NCBI GenBank assembly: GCA_030145945.1
Contig: JASLDK010000420.1
Coordinates: forward strand, 1 to 6,782
DNA length: 6,782 nt
Origin: Nocardioides sp.
Lineage (GTDB): Bacteria; Actinomycetota; Actinomycetes; Propionibacteriales; Nocardioidaceae
Reading direction: 5' to 3'
Position numbers and translations under genes: made by a program. Position 1 is the first letter of the stretch, and every line of letters starts with the position of its first letter. Below are positions 1-6,229 of this stretch, piece by piece. The notes under the pieces were generated by a model. That model had not been told where the DNA came from and made no database searches. It saw only the letters and a program-made list of their open reading frames with translations.

Positions 1-42
1 GACCGCCACGACCGGCGGGGCAACCAGCCGGTCGTGGCGGTC
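1..42. repeat. Perfect 16-bp inverted repeat at the window edge
   Basis: Bases 1-16 are the exact reverse complement of bases 27-42, separated by a 10-nt loop (17-26). The repeat lies inside the glycine-rich reading frame and produces the only non-glycine-like segment there. The arm begins at base 1, so it may extend outside the window. It could be a real hairpin in the gene, or a fold-back artefact if the window starts at a contig end. Confidence 0.85.
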
Positions 43-611
43 CCGGGTTTGCCGCCGCCGCCGTACCCCTGCCCCGCGGTCGGCACGGCGCCGGCGGTGC
101 CACCGCCGTTGGTCGTCCCCGGAGACGGTGTCGAGCCGCCCCCGCCTCCGCCACCCGCTGCGACCAGGAGTCGTAGGGCGAGCGAAGTGCCTGCGGCGCG
201 CGGTGCGGTCCGGATGTCTGATGCGCCCCCGCCGCCGCCGCCGTCCTCGTAGGCGCCATCGCCGCCCGTGCCGCCTCCGTTGAATCCGCCCGTCATGCCG
301 GTGCCGTTGCCGCCGACCTCGATGTAGAGGGTTTGGCCGGCCGCGACCGCTAGGTCTGCGATCGCCAGCGCGCCGTACCCGCCGGAGCCGCCCGTGCCAC
401 CGCTGCCGCCCCGCCCCCCGACGGCCACCGCGCGGACGGTGGTGACGCCACCCGGCACGACGAAGGTCTGCTCACCGCCGGTGGGCAGGAAGGTGATCGA
501 CTGAACTGCTGCCGCCTGCTGCTCCTCCGCAGGCGCGGGCGACGCGGCGACCGACACCAGGCCGCCTGCGGCCAACGAGAGACTGAACGCGAGGCCGATC
601 ATGGGGCGCAT
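1..611 (-). CDS. Secreted glycine-rich protein, N-terminal part (runs off left edge)
   Basis: The frame from ATG at 611 is open to the left edge (203 codons), so the C-terminus is missing. Residues 1 to about 28 look like a Sec signal peptide: an Arg near the start, a hydrophobic stretch IGLAFSLSLAAGGLVSVA, then Ala/Pro-rich residues ending APAEE, where cleavage after APA is plausible. From about residue 63 the protein is dominated by Gly, with runs such as GGSGGTGGSGG and GGGGGG. The latter is followed by ASDIR (residues 130-134) and then by LLVAAGGGGGGG, an arrangement known from the bacterial/ALK-type glycine-rich domain (Pfam Gly_rich). The mature protein is therefore probably exported, at the surface or in the medium; its role is unknown. 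A second in-frame ATG at 602 is possible, but 611 fits the -10 element spacing better. The last residues before the edge (WLPRRSWR) break the Gly-rich pattern and are encoded by the inverted repeat at 1-42. Confidence 0.78.
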   Translation of the reverse strand, partial: MRPMIGLAFSLSLAAGGLVSVAASPAPAEEQQAAAVQSITFLPTGGEQTFVVPGGVTTVRAVAVGGRGGSGGTGGSGGYGALAIADLAVAAGQTLYIEVGGNGTGMTGGFNGGGTGGDGAYEDGGGGGGASDIRTAPRAAGTSLALRLLVAAGGGGGGGSTPSPGTTNGGGTAGAVPTAGQGYGGGGKPGTATTGWLPRRSWR

Positions 612-617
612 GAAACG

Positions 618-623
618 AGCGTA
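618..623 (-). promoter_or_regulatory. Candidate -10 element of the glycine-rich gene (leaderless)
   Basis: On the minus strand the hexamer TACGCT matches TANNNT and is followed by exactly six bases (617-612) and then ATG at 611. Transcription would start at or next to the start codon, giving a leaderless mRNA. The region where a -35 should lie (about 641-647) gives only a weak TTTTCT. No Shine-Dalgarno sequence is visible. It sits in the 58-base gap between the TetR stop codon and this gene. Confidence 0.5.
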
Positions 624-669
624 GGTTCGCGGCACACTGCAGAAAATGGCCCGTTGGAGTCAGGCAGGA

Positions 670-1239
670 CTATCCCCGCGCGACCCCCAGCGCGCCCAGC
701 GCCATCGACGCCAACAAGTCCCGCAGTACGCCGTCGGGGATGGCGTGGCCCGCGCGGGGGGTGGAGTTCAGCAGGCCGAAGGCGGCCTGGGCGGCGGCGT
801 GGGCCCGAGGGGCGTCGAGTTCGGGCCGCAGGGCGCGGAGCTGGTCGGCCCAGAGGCCGACGTAGGACCGCTGCAGTCGGCGTACCTGCTCGCGAGCGTC
901 TCGGGGGAGGGACTCCCAGTCCCGGTCCTGGACGATGATCAGGGGTCGGTGCCCGAGGGCGAACTCGACGTGCCAGTCGACGAGGCCGCGCAGGGCGAGC
1001 TCCGGTGAGCCGTCGGCCGCGGCCACACGTGCCTGCCCGACGGACAGCAACCGCTCGCTGATCGAGGTCAGCATCTCGGCGAGCACGGCCTGCTTGGACG
1101 AGAAGTGCTTGTAGAGCGCGGGCCCGGAGATCCCGCAGGCCGCGCCGAGGTCGGCGACGGACACCCCGTGGAAGCCGCGGGCGGCGAACAGGTCGGCCGC
1201 GGTGGCCAGGATCTGCTCGCGTCGACTCGGCTCACTCAC
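670..1239 (-). CDS. TetR-family transcriptional regulator, likely repressor of the downstream leucine-catabolism operon
   Basis: The protein has 189 residues, a normal TetR length. Residues about 6-50 form the DNA-binding domain: helix 1 is REQILATAADLFAARGF, and the helix-turn-helix is SVADLGAACGISGPALYKHF (27-46), followed by SSKQAVL. The GISGPALYKHF recognition helix is typical of actinobacterial TetR proteins found beside acyl-CoA metabolism genes; Rv2506, next to accA1-accD1 in Mycobacterium tuberculosis, is the comparison I have in mind. The C-terminal half is all-helical and would bind a ligand, plausibly an acyl-CoA of the leucine pathway (inference). The start is GTG at 1239; no Shine-Dalgarno sequence is present, and a -10 hexamer sits six bases upstream. 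The gene follows the lipoprotein gene by 34 bases on the same strand. The likely target is the dyad at 1811-1830; no similar dyad is visible in front of its own start. Confidence 0.9.
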   Translation of the reverse strand: MSEPSRREQILATAADLFAARGFHGVSVADLGAACGISGPALYKHFSSKQAVLAEMLTSISERLLSVGQARVAAADGSPELALRGLVDWHVEFALGHRPLIIVQDRDWESLPRDAREQVRRLQRSYVGLWADQLRALRPELDAPRAHAAAQAAFGLLNSTPRAGHAIPDGVLRDLLASMALGALGVARG

Positions 1240-1245
1240 CCCGGA

Positions 1246-1251
1246 AGGCTA
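1246..1251 (-). promoter_or_regulatory. Candidate -10 element of the TetR gene (leaderless)
   Basis: On the minus strand the hexamer TAGCCT (TANNNT) is followed by exactly six bases and then the GTG at 1239. It lies within the 34-base gap after the lipoprotein stop codon, so the regulator may have its own promoter besides read-through from the lipoprotein gene. No convincing -35 box is seen at 16-19 bases spacing. Confidence 0.45.
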
Positions 1252-1273
1252 GCGGGACCTGCGACGGCGAGGG

Positions 1274-1747
1274 TCACTTGCAGTTGCTGGACAGCCAGGT
1301 GTCGACCGCGCGCCCTTTCGGCGGATCCGCCCGGACGGCGTCATTGAACTCCCGCACCGAGTTGCTCTGCCGGATCAGGCGATCGATGTGGGTGATCTCC
1401 GCGGTGCCCGCGGCCGGAAGGCTGCTGGGAACACCGGTCTCCCACACGGCATCGATGGCGGTGACGATCCGCAGCCACGCGTCGGCGGGGTCGCCGGCGG
1501 GCGTCTGTGCGTCGTCGATGGCGGTGTCCACCTCCGCCATGGCCTTGCAGAAATCCGGGACGGACGCATCCTGGGCGAGCCCCGGCTGGGTGTAGTCCCC
1601 GTCGAGGGGTTCGTCGGACACCTTCGACGAGGCGGTGGCAGGCGCATCCTTCTTCGCAGGACCGTCGGCACCGTCCGCCCCACAGCCCGCCAGCAGTAGG
1701 GGTACGACGAGGGCGGCGATCAGCGAGGGAACCGGGGCCGGGCGCAT
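1274..1747 (-). CDS. Small secreted lipoprotein of unknown function
   Basis: This 157-residue protein has a clear lipoprotein signal peptide: RPAPVPSLIAALVVPLLLAGC, with lipobox L19-A20-G21 and lipidated Cys22. It should therefore be exported and anchored to the outer face of the cytoplasmic membrane. Residues 23-60 are a flexible Ala/Asp/Ser/Lys-rich linker. The folded part, about 62-157, begins VPDFCKAM and ends WLSSNCK; Cys67 and Cys156 bracket it and could form a disulfide. It appears mainly helical and I see no catalytic motif. I do not recognise a named family. The ATG at 1747 is the only start that retains the signal peptide. The gene is divergent from the carboxylase operon (89 bases between start codons) and upstream of the TetR gene on the same strand, so it separates the regulator from its presumed target. 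Confidence 0.85.
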   Translation of the reverse strand: MRPAPVPSLIAALVVPLLLAGCGADGADGPAKKDAPATASSKVSDEPLDGDYTQPGLAQDASVPDFCKAMAEVDTAIDDAQTPAGDPADAWLRIVTAIDAVWETGVPSSLPAAGTAEITHIDRLIRQSNSVREFNDAVRADPPKGRAVDTWLSSNCK

Positions 1748-1753
1748 GGCCGG

Positions 1754-1759
1754 AGCCTA
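1754..1759 (-). promoter_or_regulatory. Candidate -10 element of the lipoprotein gene (leaderless)
   Basis: On the minus strand TAGGCT (TANNNT) is followed by exactly six bases and then ATG at 1747. There is no Shine-Dalgarno sequence. The best -35-like hexamer, GTGACG at 1779-1774, is only 14 bases away, so the -35 is uncertain. Confidence 0.45.
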
Positions 1760-1801
1760 CGCAGCCGCTCGGCCGTCACCGGTCGACGGCAGCGGCAGCC
1801 A

Positions 1802-1830
1802 TTGCGCATCAGGTTAATGATCGTTAACCT
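1802..1830 (+). promoter_or_regulatory. Promoter of the accD1-accA1-hmgL operon (leaderless)
   Basis: TTGCGC at 1802-1807 is a modest -35 box. After a 17-base spacer comes TAACCT at 1825-1830, a good -10 of the TANNNT type. Six bases later is the GTG start codon at 1837, placing the transcription start at or beside the first base of the coding sequence. No Shine-Dalgarno sequence precedes the GTG. The operator dyad covers the spacer end and the whole -10. Confidence 0.6.
1811..1830. promoter_or_regulatory. 20-bp operator dyad, probable TetR binding site
   Basis: The sequence has 7-base perfect arms AGGTTAA and TTAACCT, and its centre TGATCG pairs at four of six positions. In all, nine of ten base pairs are symmetric about 1820/1821; the only break is T1818 against G1823. 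The AT-rich dyad stands out in the GC-rich surroundings and overlaps the -10 element, so a bound dimer would block RNA polymerase. GTTAAC-type dyads of this size are usual for TetR regulators of acyl-CoA genes. Assigning it to the TetR protein at 670-1239 is inference from proximity. Confidence 0.75.
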
Positions 1831-1836
1831 AGCGTC

Positions 1837-3390
1837 GTGCCCGAGACCCCCGAGCCCACCCTCCGCGACCTGGCCGCCGACCTGCGCGAGCGGCTCGCGC
1901 GCGTCCATCAGGGCGGCAGTGAGGCCGCCCGCGCCAAGCACATCGGCCGCGGCAAGCTGCTCGCCCGTGACCGTGTCGATGGCCTGCTCGATCCGGGCAG
2001 CCCGTTCCTCGAGGTCGCCCCGCTGGCGGCGTACGGCATGTATGGCAAGCCGGGCAGTCCCGACGAGGACTACGCCGTCCCGTCGGCGGGCGTCGTCGCC
2101 GGGATCGGTCGCGTCGAGGGCCGCAACGTGATGGTCGTCGCCAACGACGCGACCGTGAAGGGCGGCACCTACTACCCGATCACGGTCAAGAAGCACCTGC
2201 GGGCGCAGACGATCGCGGCCGAGAACAACCTGCCCTGCGTCTACCTCGTCGACTCCGGCGGCGCCTTCTTGCCGATGCAGGACGAAGTGTTCCCCGACAA
2301 GGAGCACTTCGGCCGGATCTTCTTCAACCAGGCCAACATGTCGGCTCGCGGAATCCCACAACTGGCTGCGGTGATGGGGTCCTGCACCGCCGGTGGCGCC
2401 TACGTCCCCGCGATGTCGGACGAGACCGTCATCGTCAAGAACCAGGGCACCATCTTCCTCGGGGGACCGCCGCTGGTGAAGGCCGCGACCGGCGAGGTCG
2501 TCAGTGCCGAGGACCTCGGCGGCGGTGACGTGCACGCCCGCAAGTCCGGTGTCGTCGACCACCTGGCCGACGACGACGCCCACGCGCTGCGCATCCTGCG
2601 CGGCATCGTGGACACCCTGCCCGCTCCCGACGCCGCAGAGCGCGGAGAGGTCGAGGAGCCGCTCGAGAGCCCGGAGAGCATCTACGACGTCGTCCCGACG
2701 AGCACCCGCACGCCGTACGACGTCCGCGAGGTCATCCGTCGCTTGGTCGACGGCAGCCGGCTCCAGGAGTTCAAGCAGCTCTACGGCGAGACGCTGGTCT
2801 GCGGTTTCGCCCGCATCCACGGGCATCCGGTCGGGATCGTCGCCAACAACGGCATCCTGTTCTCCGAGTCCGCCCTCAAGGGTGCGCACTTCGTCGAGCT
2901 GTGCAACCAGCGCGGGATCCCGCTGCTGTTCCTGCAGAACATCTCCGGCTTCATGGTCGGCCGCGAGTACGAGAACCGCGGCATCGCCCGCGACGGGGCC
3001 AAGCTGGTCACCGCGGTCGCCTGCTCCGTCGTACCCAAGCTCACCGTCGTCATCGGTGGCTCCTTCGGTGCCGGCAACTACGGCATGTGCGGGCGTGCCT
3101 ATGACCCGCGCTTCCTGTGGATGTGGCCCAACTCCCGGATCTCCGTGATGGGCGGTGACCAGGCGGCAGGCGTGCTCGCCACGGTCGCCGGCCGCGAGGA
3201 CGATGAGGAGTTCAAGGCGCCGATCAAGGAGCAGTACGAGACGCAGGGCTCGCCCTACTACGCCTCGGCGCGGTTGTGGGACGACGGTGTGATCGACCCC
3301 GCCGACACCCGGCGGATCCTCGGCATGGCGTTGGAGGTCACCACCGCCGTGCCCACGCCAGCCCCCAACTACGGCATCTTCCGGATGTGA
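1837..3390 (+). CDS. accD1: Acyl-CoA carboxylase carboxyltransferase (beta) subunit, probably methylcrotonyl-CoA carboxylase
   Basis: The 517-residue protein transfers the carboxyl group from carboxybiotin to the acyl-CoA, most likely 3-methylcrotonyl-CoA in leucine degradation. It has the two-part crotonase-like carboxyltransferase fold. The N-terminal half includes KGGTYYPITVKKHLRAQ, then GSCTAGGAYVPAMSDE from residue 181 with an oxyanion-hole glycine pair, then PPLVKAATGEVVSAEDLGGG followed by DVHARKSGVVDH. The C-terminal half includes the second glycine-rich loop GGSFGAGNYGMCGRAYDPRF from residue 407. The PPLVKAATGE and DVHARKSG segments and the neighbours favour methylcrotonyl- over propionyl- or acetyl-CoA carboxylase. 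Length is close to mycobacterial AccD1 (529 residues). The start is GTG at 1837, leaderless, under the operator dyad. The gene lies five bases before the ATG of the alpha subunit. Confidence 0.93.
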   Translation: MPETPEPTLRDLAADLRERLARVHQGGSEAARAKHIGRGKLLARDRVDGLLDPGSPFLEVAPLAAYGMYGKPGSPDEDYAVPSAGVVAGIGRVEGRNVMVVANDATVKGGTYYPITVKKHLRAQTIAAENNLPCVYLVDSGGAFLPMQDEVFPDKEHFGRIFFNQANMSARGIPQLAAVMGSCTAGGAYVPAMSDETVIVKNQGTIFLGGPPLVKAATGEVVSAEDLGGGDVHARKSGVVDHLADDDAHALRILRGIVDTLPAPDAAERGEVEEPLESPESIYDVVPTSTRTPYDVREVIRRLVDGSRLQEFKQLYGETLVCGFARIHGHPVGIVANNGILFSESALKGAHFVELCNQRGIPLLFLQNISGFMVGREYENRGIARDGAKLVTAVACSVVPKLTVVIGGSFGAGNYGMCGRAYDPRFLWMWPNSRISVMGGDQAAGVLATVAGREDDEEFKAPIKEQYETQGSPYYASARLWDDGVIDPADTRRILGMALEVTTAVPTPAPNYGIFRM

Positions 3391-3395
3391 TCGCG

Positions 3396-5270
3396 ATGTC
3401 CTTGATCGGTACTCCCTCCTTCGCCCGCGTCCTCGTCGCCAACCGTGGCGAGATCGCGCTGCGCGTCATGCGCACCTGCCGACGTCTCGGCATCCCGACC
3501 GTGGCCGTCCACACCGCCGCCGATCGCGACGCCCCGCACGTCCGGGCAGCGGACGAAGCCGTCGAGGTGGCCAGCTATCTCGACATCGACGACATCGTGG
3601 AGACCGCCCACCGCCGGGGTCAGGGAGCCTGTGGCGTCCACCCCGGATACGGCTTCCTGTCGGAGCGTTCAGCCTTCGCGCGTGAGCTGGAGGGCACTGA
3701 GGGCGTCGTCCTCGTCGGCCCGAGCGCAGCCGTCATGGACGCGATGGGTCGCAAGGACGCAGCCCGCGAGATCGCCGTCGCAGCGGGGGTTCCGGTCGTT
3801 CCGTCGTACGCCGTCGACGCGGACCCCGCCACCTTCGCCTATCCGGTGCTGGTGAAGGCCGCGGCCGGCGGCGGTGGCAAGGGCATGCGGGTCGTCCGGT
3901 CGGCCGACGACTTCGCCGAGGCCTGCGCTGCTGCAGCCCGCGAGGCCACGCACTCGTTCGGCGACGACACCCTGCTCGTCGAGAAGTACGTCGAACGCGG
4001 ACGTCACATCGAGGTCCAGGTGTTCGGTGACACCGCGGGCAACGTGGTGCACTTCTTCGAGCGCGACTGCTCCACCCAGCGCCGCCACCAGAAGGTGCTG
4101 GAGGAGGCGCCGGCGCCGGCACTCTCCGCCGAGCAACGTGCGGGGATCACCGCAGCTGCGGTCGATCTGGCCCGCGAGGTCGGCTACACGAACGCCGGGA
4201 CGGTCGAGTTCCTGCTCGACAACGCGACCGGCGAGTTCTACTTCCTGGAGATGAACACTCGCTTGCAGGTGGAGCATCCGGTGACCGAGGAGGTCATTCG
4301 GGTCCGTGGTGAGCGGGTCGACCTGGTCGAGCTGCAGCTGCGGATCGCTGCGGGGGAGCCGCTCGGCTTCACCCAGGACGACGTCACCGTCGAGGGTCAC
4401 GCCATCGAGGCGCGGGTCTATGCCGAGGACGCCTTCGGCGGCTTCCTGCCCCAGGCCGGTACGGCGACCGTGGTGCACTGGCCCTCGGGGGAGGGCATCC
4501 GGGTGGACCACGCCCTCGAGTCCGGCCAGGTCGTGAGCACGTCGTACGACCCGATGCTCGGCAAGGTCATCGTCCACGCCGTCGATCGTGACCGCGCCCG
4601 CCGGGCTCTCGTGGCCGCGCTCGACGACACCGCGATCCTTGGTCTCACCACCAACACCGGCTTCCTGCGCACGCTCGCTGACGGGGCGGAGTTCGCCGAG
4701 CCTGGCGGGATCGACACTGCGTGGCTCGATCGTCACGACGTCGCCGTGCCCGACCCGGCGCCGGCTCGCGCGATCGCCGCCCGCCTCTGGATGGACCAGA
4801 ACACTGCACCCGTGGGGCCCTTCGCGGGTGACGGCTTCCGGATGGGCGCCCCAGCGGCACCCACGACCGTCGAGTTCGACGAGCCCGCCACCCCCGCCCG
4901 CATCCCGGACGGCACGGTGGCGCGGACCACGAGGCACGGCGTCGAGCTCGCCCACCGTGGCCAGCGCTACGTCTTCACCCGTCCCGACGCCAGCGCCGAC
5001 CACGGGGCAGCCGCCGGTGACGGCACTGTCGTCGCGCCGATGCCGGGAACCGTGCTCGACGTACGTGTCACCGAGGGGGACCACGTCACCGAGGGCCAGG
5101 TGCTCGGCGTCGTGGAGGCGATGAAGATGGAGCTCGCGCTCAAGGCGCCCTACGCCGGCACGGTGACACGGGTCGCCGCGACGGTCGCCCAACAGGTTGC
5201 GCTGGGCGCGGAACTCTTAGTCGTCGAGAGCGTCGACGGCATCGACACCGCCAAGGAGGCAAACGCATGA
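3396..5270 (+). CDS. accA1: Acyl-CoA carboxylase alpha subunit: biotin carboxylase and biotin carrier protein
   Basis: The 624-residue protein carboxylates its own biotin using ATP and bicarbonate and hands the carboxyl group to the beta subunit encoded just upstream. From N to C terminus: biotin carboxylase N-domain (ARVLVANRGEIALRV, residues 10-24; HPGYGFLSE, 82-90); ATP-grasp domain with K154, the glycine-rich loop AGGGGKGM (157-164) and the active-site run EMNTRLQVEHPVTE (285-298, catalytic E285, N287, R289); biotin carboxylase C-domain to about 440; a linker; then the biotinyl domain with APMPG near 547-551 and the biotin-accepting EAMKM, biotin on K577. All key residues are present. It is slightly shorter than mycobacterial AccA1 (654). 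ATG at 3396 is chosen because MSLIGTPSFARVLVANRGE is a normal N-terminus. A GTG at 3387, overlapping the upstream stop codon, is a possible alternative. Codon 608 is TTA, the only one in this window. The end overlaps the lyase gene by four bases. Confidence 0.94.
   Translation: MSLIGTPSFARVLVANRGEIALRVMRTCRRLGIPTVAVHTAADRDAPHVRAADEAVEVASYLDIDDIVETAHRRGQGACGVHPGYGFLSERSAFARELEGTEGVVLVGPSAAVMDAMGRKDAAREIAVAAGVPVVPSYAVDADPATFAYPVLVKAAAGGGGKGMRVVRSADDFAEACAAAAREATHSFGDDTLLVEKYVERGRHIEVQVFGDTAGNVVHFFERDCSTQRRHQKVLEEAPAPALSAEQRAGITAAAVDLAREVGYTNAGTVEFLLDNATGEFYFLEMNTRLQVEHPVTEEVIRVRGERVDLVELQLRIAAGEPLGFTQDDVTVEGHAIEARVYAEDAFGGFLPQAGTATVVHWPSGEGIRVDHALESGQVVSTSYDPMLGKVIVHAVDRDRARRALVAALDDTAILGLTTNTGFLRTLADGAEFAEPGGIDTAWLDRHDVAVPDPAPARAIAARLWMDQNTAPVGPFAGDGFRMGAPAAPTTVEFDEPATPARIPDGTVARTTRHGVELAHRGQRYVFTRPDASADHGAAAGDGTVVAPMPGTVLDVRVTEGDHVTEGQVLGVVEAMKMELALKAPYAGTVTRVAATVAQQVALGAELLVVESVDGIDTAKEANA
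5253..5259 (+). promoter_or_regulatory. Strong ribosome binding site of the HMG-CoA lyase gene
   Basis: AAGGAGG lies seven bases before the ATG at 5267, inside the 3' end of the alpha-subunit gene. It is the only good Shine-Dalgarno sequence in front of any gene in the window, and it fixes the lyase start, which overlaps the preceding stop codon as ATGA. Confidence 0.85.
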
Positions 5271-6229
5271 CCGCGCTGCCGATGGTCGTCCCCGAGCCCG
5301 GCCTGCCCGCGAAGGTCACGATCTACGAGGTCGGTCCCCGCGACGGTCTGCAGAACGAGAAGACCGCCGTACCCACCGCGACGAAGTCCGCCTTCATCAA
5401 GCGTCTCCTCGCGGCCGGTCTGCCGATCGTCGAGGCGACCAGCTTCGTGCACCCCGACTGGGTTCCGCAGCTGGCCGATGCCGCCGACCTGATGACCGGC
5501 CTCACCGCCACCACCGAGGACGGCGGGCTCGGCGACGCCGCACGCAACATGCCGGTGCTCGTGCCCAACCAGCGCGGCCTCGACCGGGCCGTCGCCCTCG
5601 GCCTGCGTCACGTCGCGGTCTTCGCCTCGGCGACGGAGACCTTCGCCAACAAGAACCTCAACCGCACTCTCGAGTCCCAGTTCGAGATGTTCGAGCCGAC
5701 CATCGCCGCGGCTCTGGGGCACGGGATGGACGTGCGTGGCTACGTCTCGATGTGCTTCGGCGACCCCTGGGAGGGCGCCGTCCCGATCGAGCAGGTCGTC
5801 TCCGTCGGCAAGCGGCTGCTCGATCTCGGCGTCGGCCAGCTCAGCCTCGGCGACACCATCGGCGTCGCGACCGCGGGGCACGTCCGCGCGCTGGTCGCAG
5901 CATTCAAGGATGCCGGTATCGGGTGCGAGCGACTCGCGCTCCACTTCCACGACACCTACGGCCAGGCCCTGACCAACGTCCACGCGGGCCTGCAGTCCGG
6001 CATCACGACGTACGACGCCTCCGCTGGTGGCCTCGGCGGCTGCCCCTACGCCAAGAGCGCGACGGGCAACCTCGCCACCGAGGACCTGGTCTGGTTCCTC
6101 ACCGGCCTCGGCATCGAGCACGGTGTCGACCTGGGTGCGGTCGTGGCGACGAGCGCCTGGATGGCCGGCGAGCTCGGTCGCCCCAGCCCCTCGGCCGTCG
6201 TACGGGCGCTCGCCGGCGCTGTCGTGTAA
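5267..6229 (+). CDS. hmgL: Hydroxymethylglutaryl-CoA lyase
   Basis: The 320-residue TIM-barrel enzyme splits 3-hydroxy-3-methylglutaryl-CoA into acetoacetate and acetyl-CoA, the last step of leucine degradation (the family is also named mvaB or liuE). Visible family motifs: YEVGPRDGLQNEK (20-32) with catalytic R25 and metal ligand D26; EATSFVHPDWVPQLADA; the metal-binding HFHDTYGQALTNVHAG with H226 and H228; and GLGGCPYAKSATGNLATED with the active-site loop C259. Length and motif order are normal for the bacterial enzyme, and it appears complete. SFVHP replaces the SFVSP more usual in other families. The ATG overlaps the alpha-subunit stop codon and has a strong ribosome binding site, so translation is coupled. 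The TAA stop codon (6227-6229) lies inside the left arm of the 110-bp hairpin element. Confidence 0.95.
   Translation: MTALPMVVPEPGLPAKVTIYEVGPRDGLQNEKTAVPTATKSAFIKRLLAAGLPIVEATSFVHPDWVPQLADAADLMTGLTATTEDGGLGDAARNMPVLVPNQRGLDRAVALGLRHVAVFASATETFANKNLNRTLESQFEMFEPTIAAALGHGMDVRGYVSMCFGDPWEGAVPIEQVVSVGKRLLDLGVGQLSLGDTIGVATAGHVRALVAAFKDAGIGCERLALHFHDTYGQALTNVHAGLQSGITTYDASAGGLGGCPYAKSATGNLATEDLVWFLTGLGIEHGVDLGAVVATSAWMAGELGRPSPSAVVRALAGAVV

Noticed and set aside
34..252. Proline-rich plus-strand frame at the left edge
   Set aside because: It is the antisense of the glycine-rich coding sequence (Gly codons read backwards as Pro/Ala). The minus strand has a signal peptide and a family motif instead.
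1772..1790. Small dyad GCCGTC/GACGGC between the divergent genes
   Set aside because: The arms are only 6 bp and GC-rich, and the centre does not pair in register. This is expected by chance in DNA of this composition.
1720..2889. Long minus-strand open frame opposite the carboxyltransferase gene
   Set aside because: It lies antisense to a gene with clear family motifs and has the Val/Asp/Gly-rich composition of a high-GC shadow frame. The same applies to the long minus-strand frames at 3669-5192 and 5150-6241.
3276..3395. N-terminal extension of the alpha subunit upstream of 3396
   Set aside because: The added residues are the Arg/His-rich out-of-frame reading of the beta-subunit gene, and the protein family begins near ARVLVANRGE.
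1837..6229. Propionyl- or acetyl-CoA carboxylase as the main identity of the operon
   Set aside because: The adjacent HMG-CoA lyase and the beta-subunit motifs (PPLVKAATGE, DVHARKSG) favour methylcrotonyl-CoA carboxylase. Side activity on other acyl-CoAs cannot be excluded.
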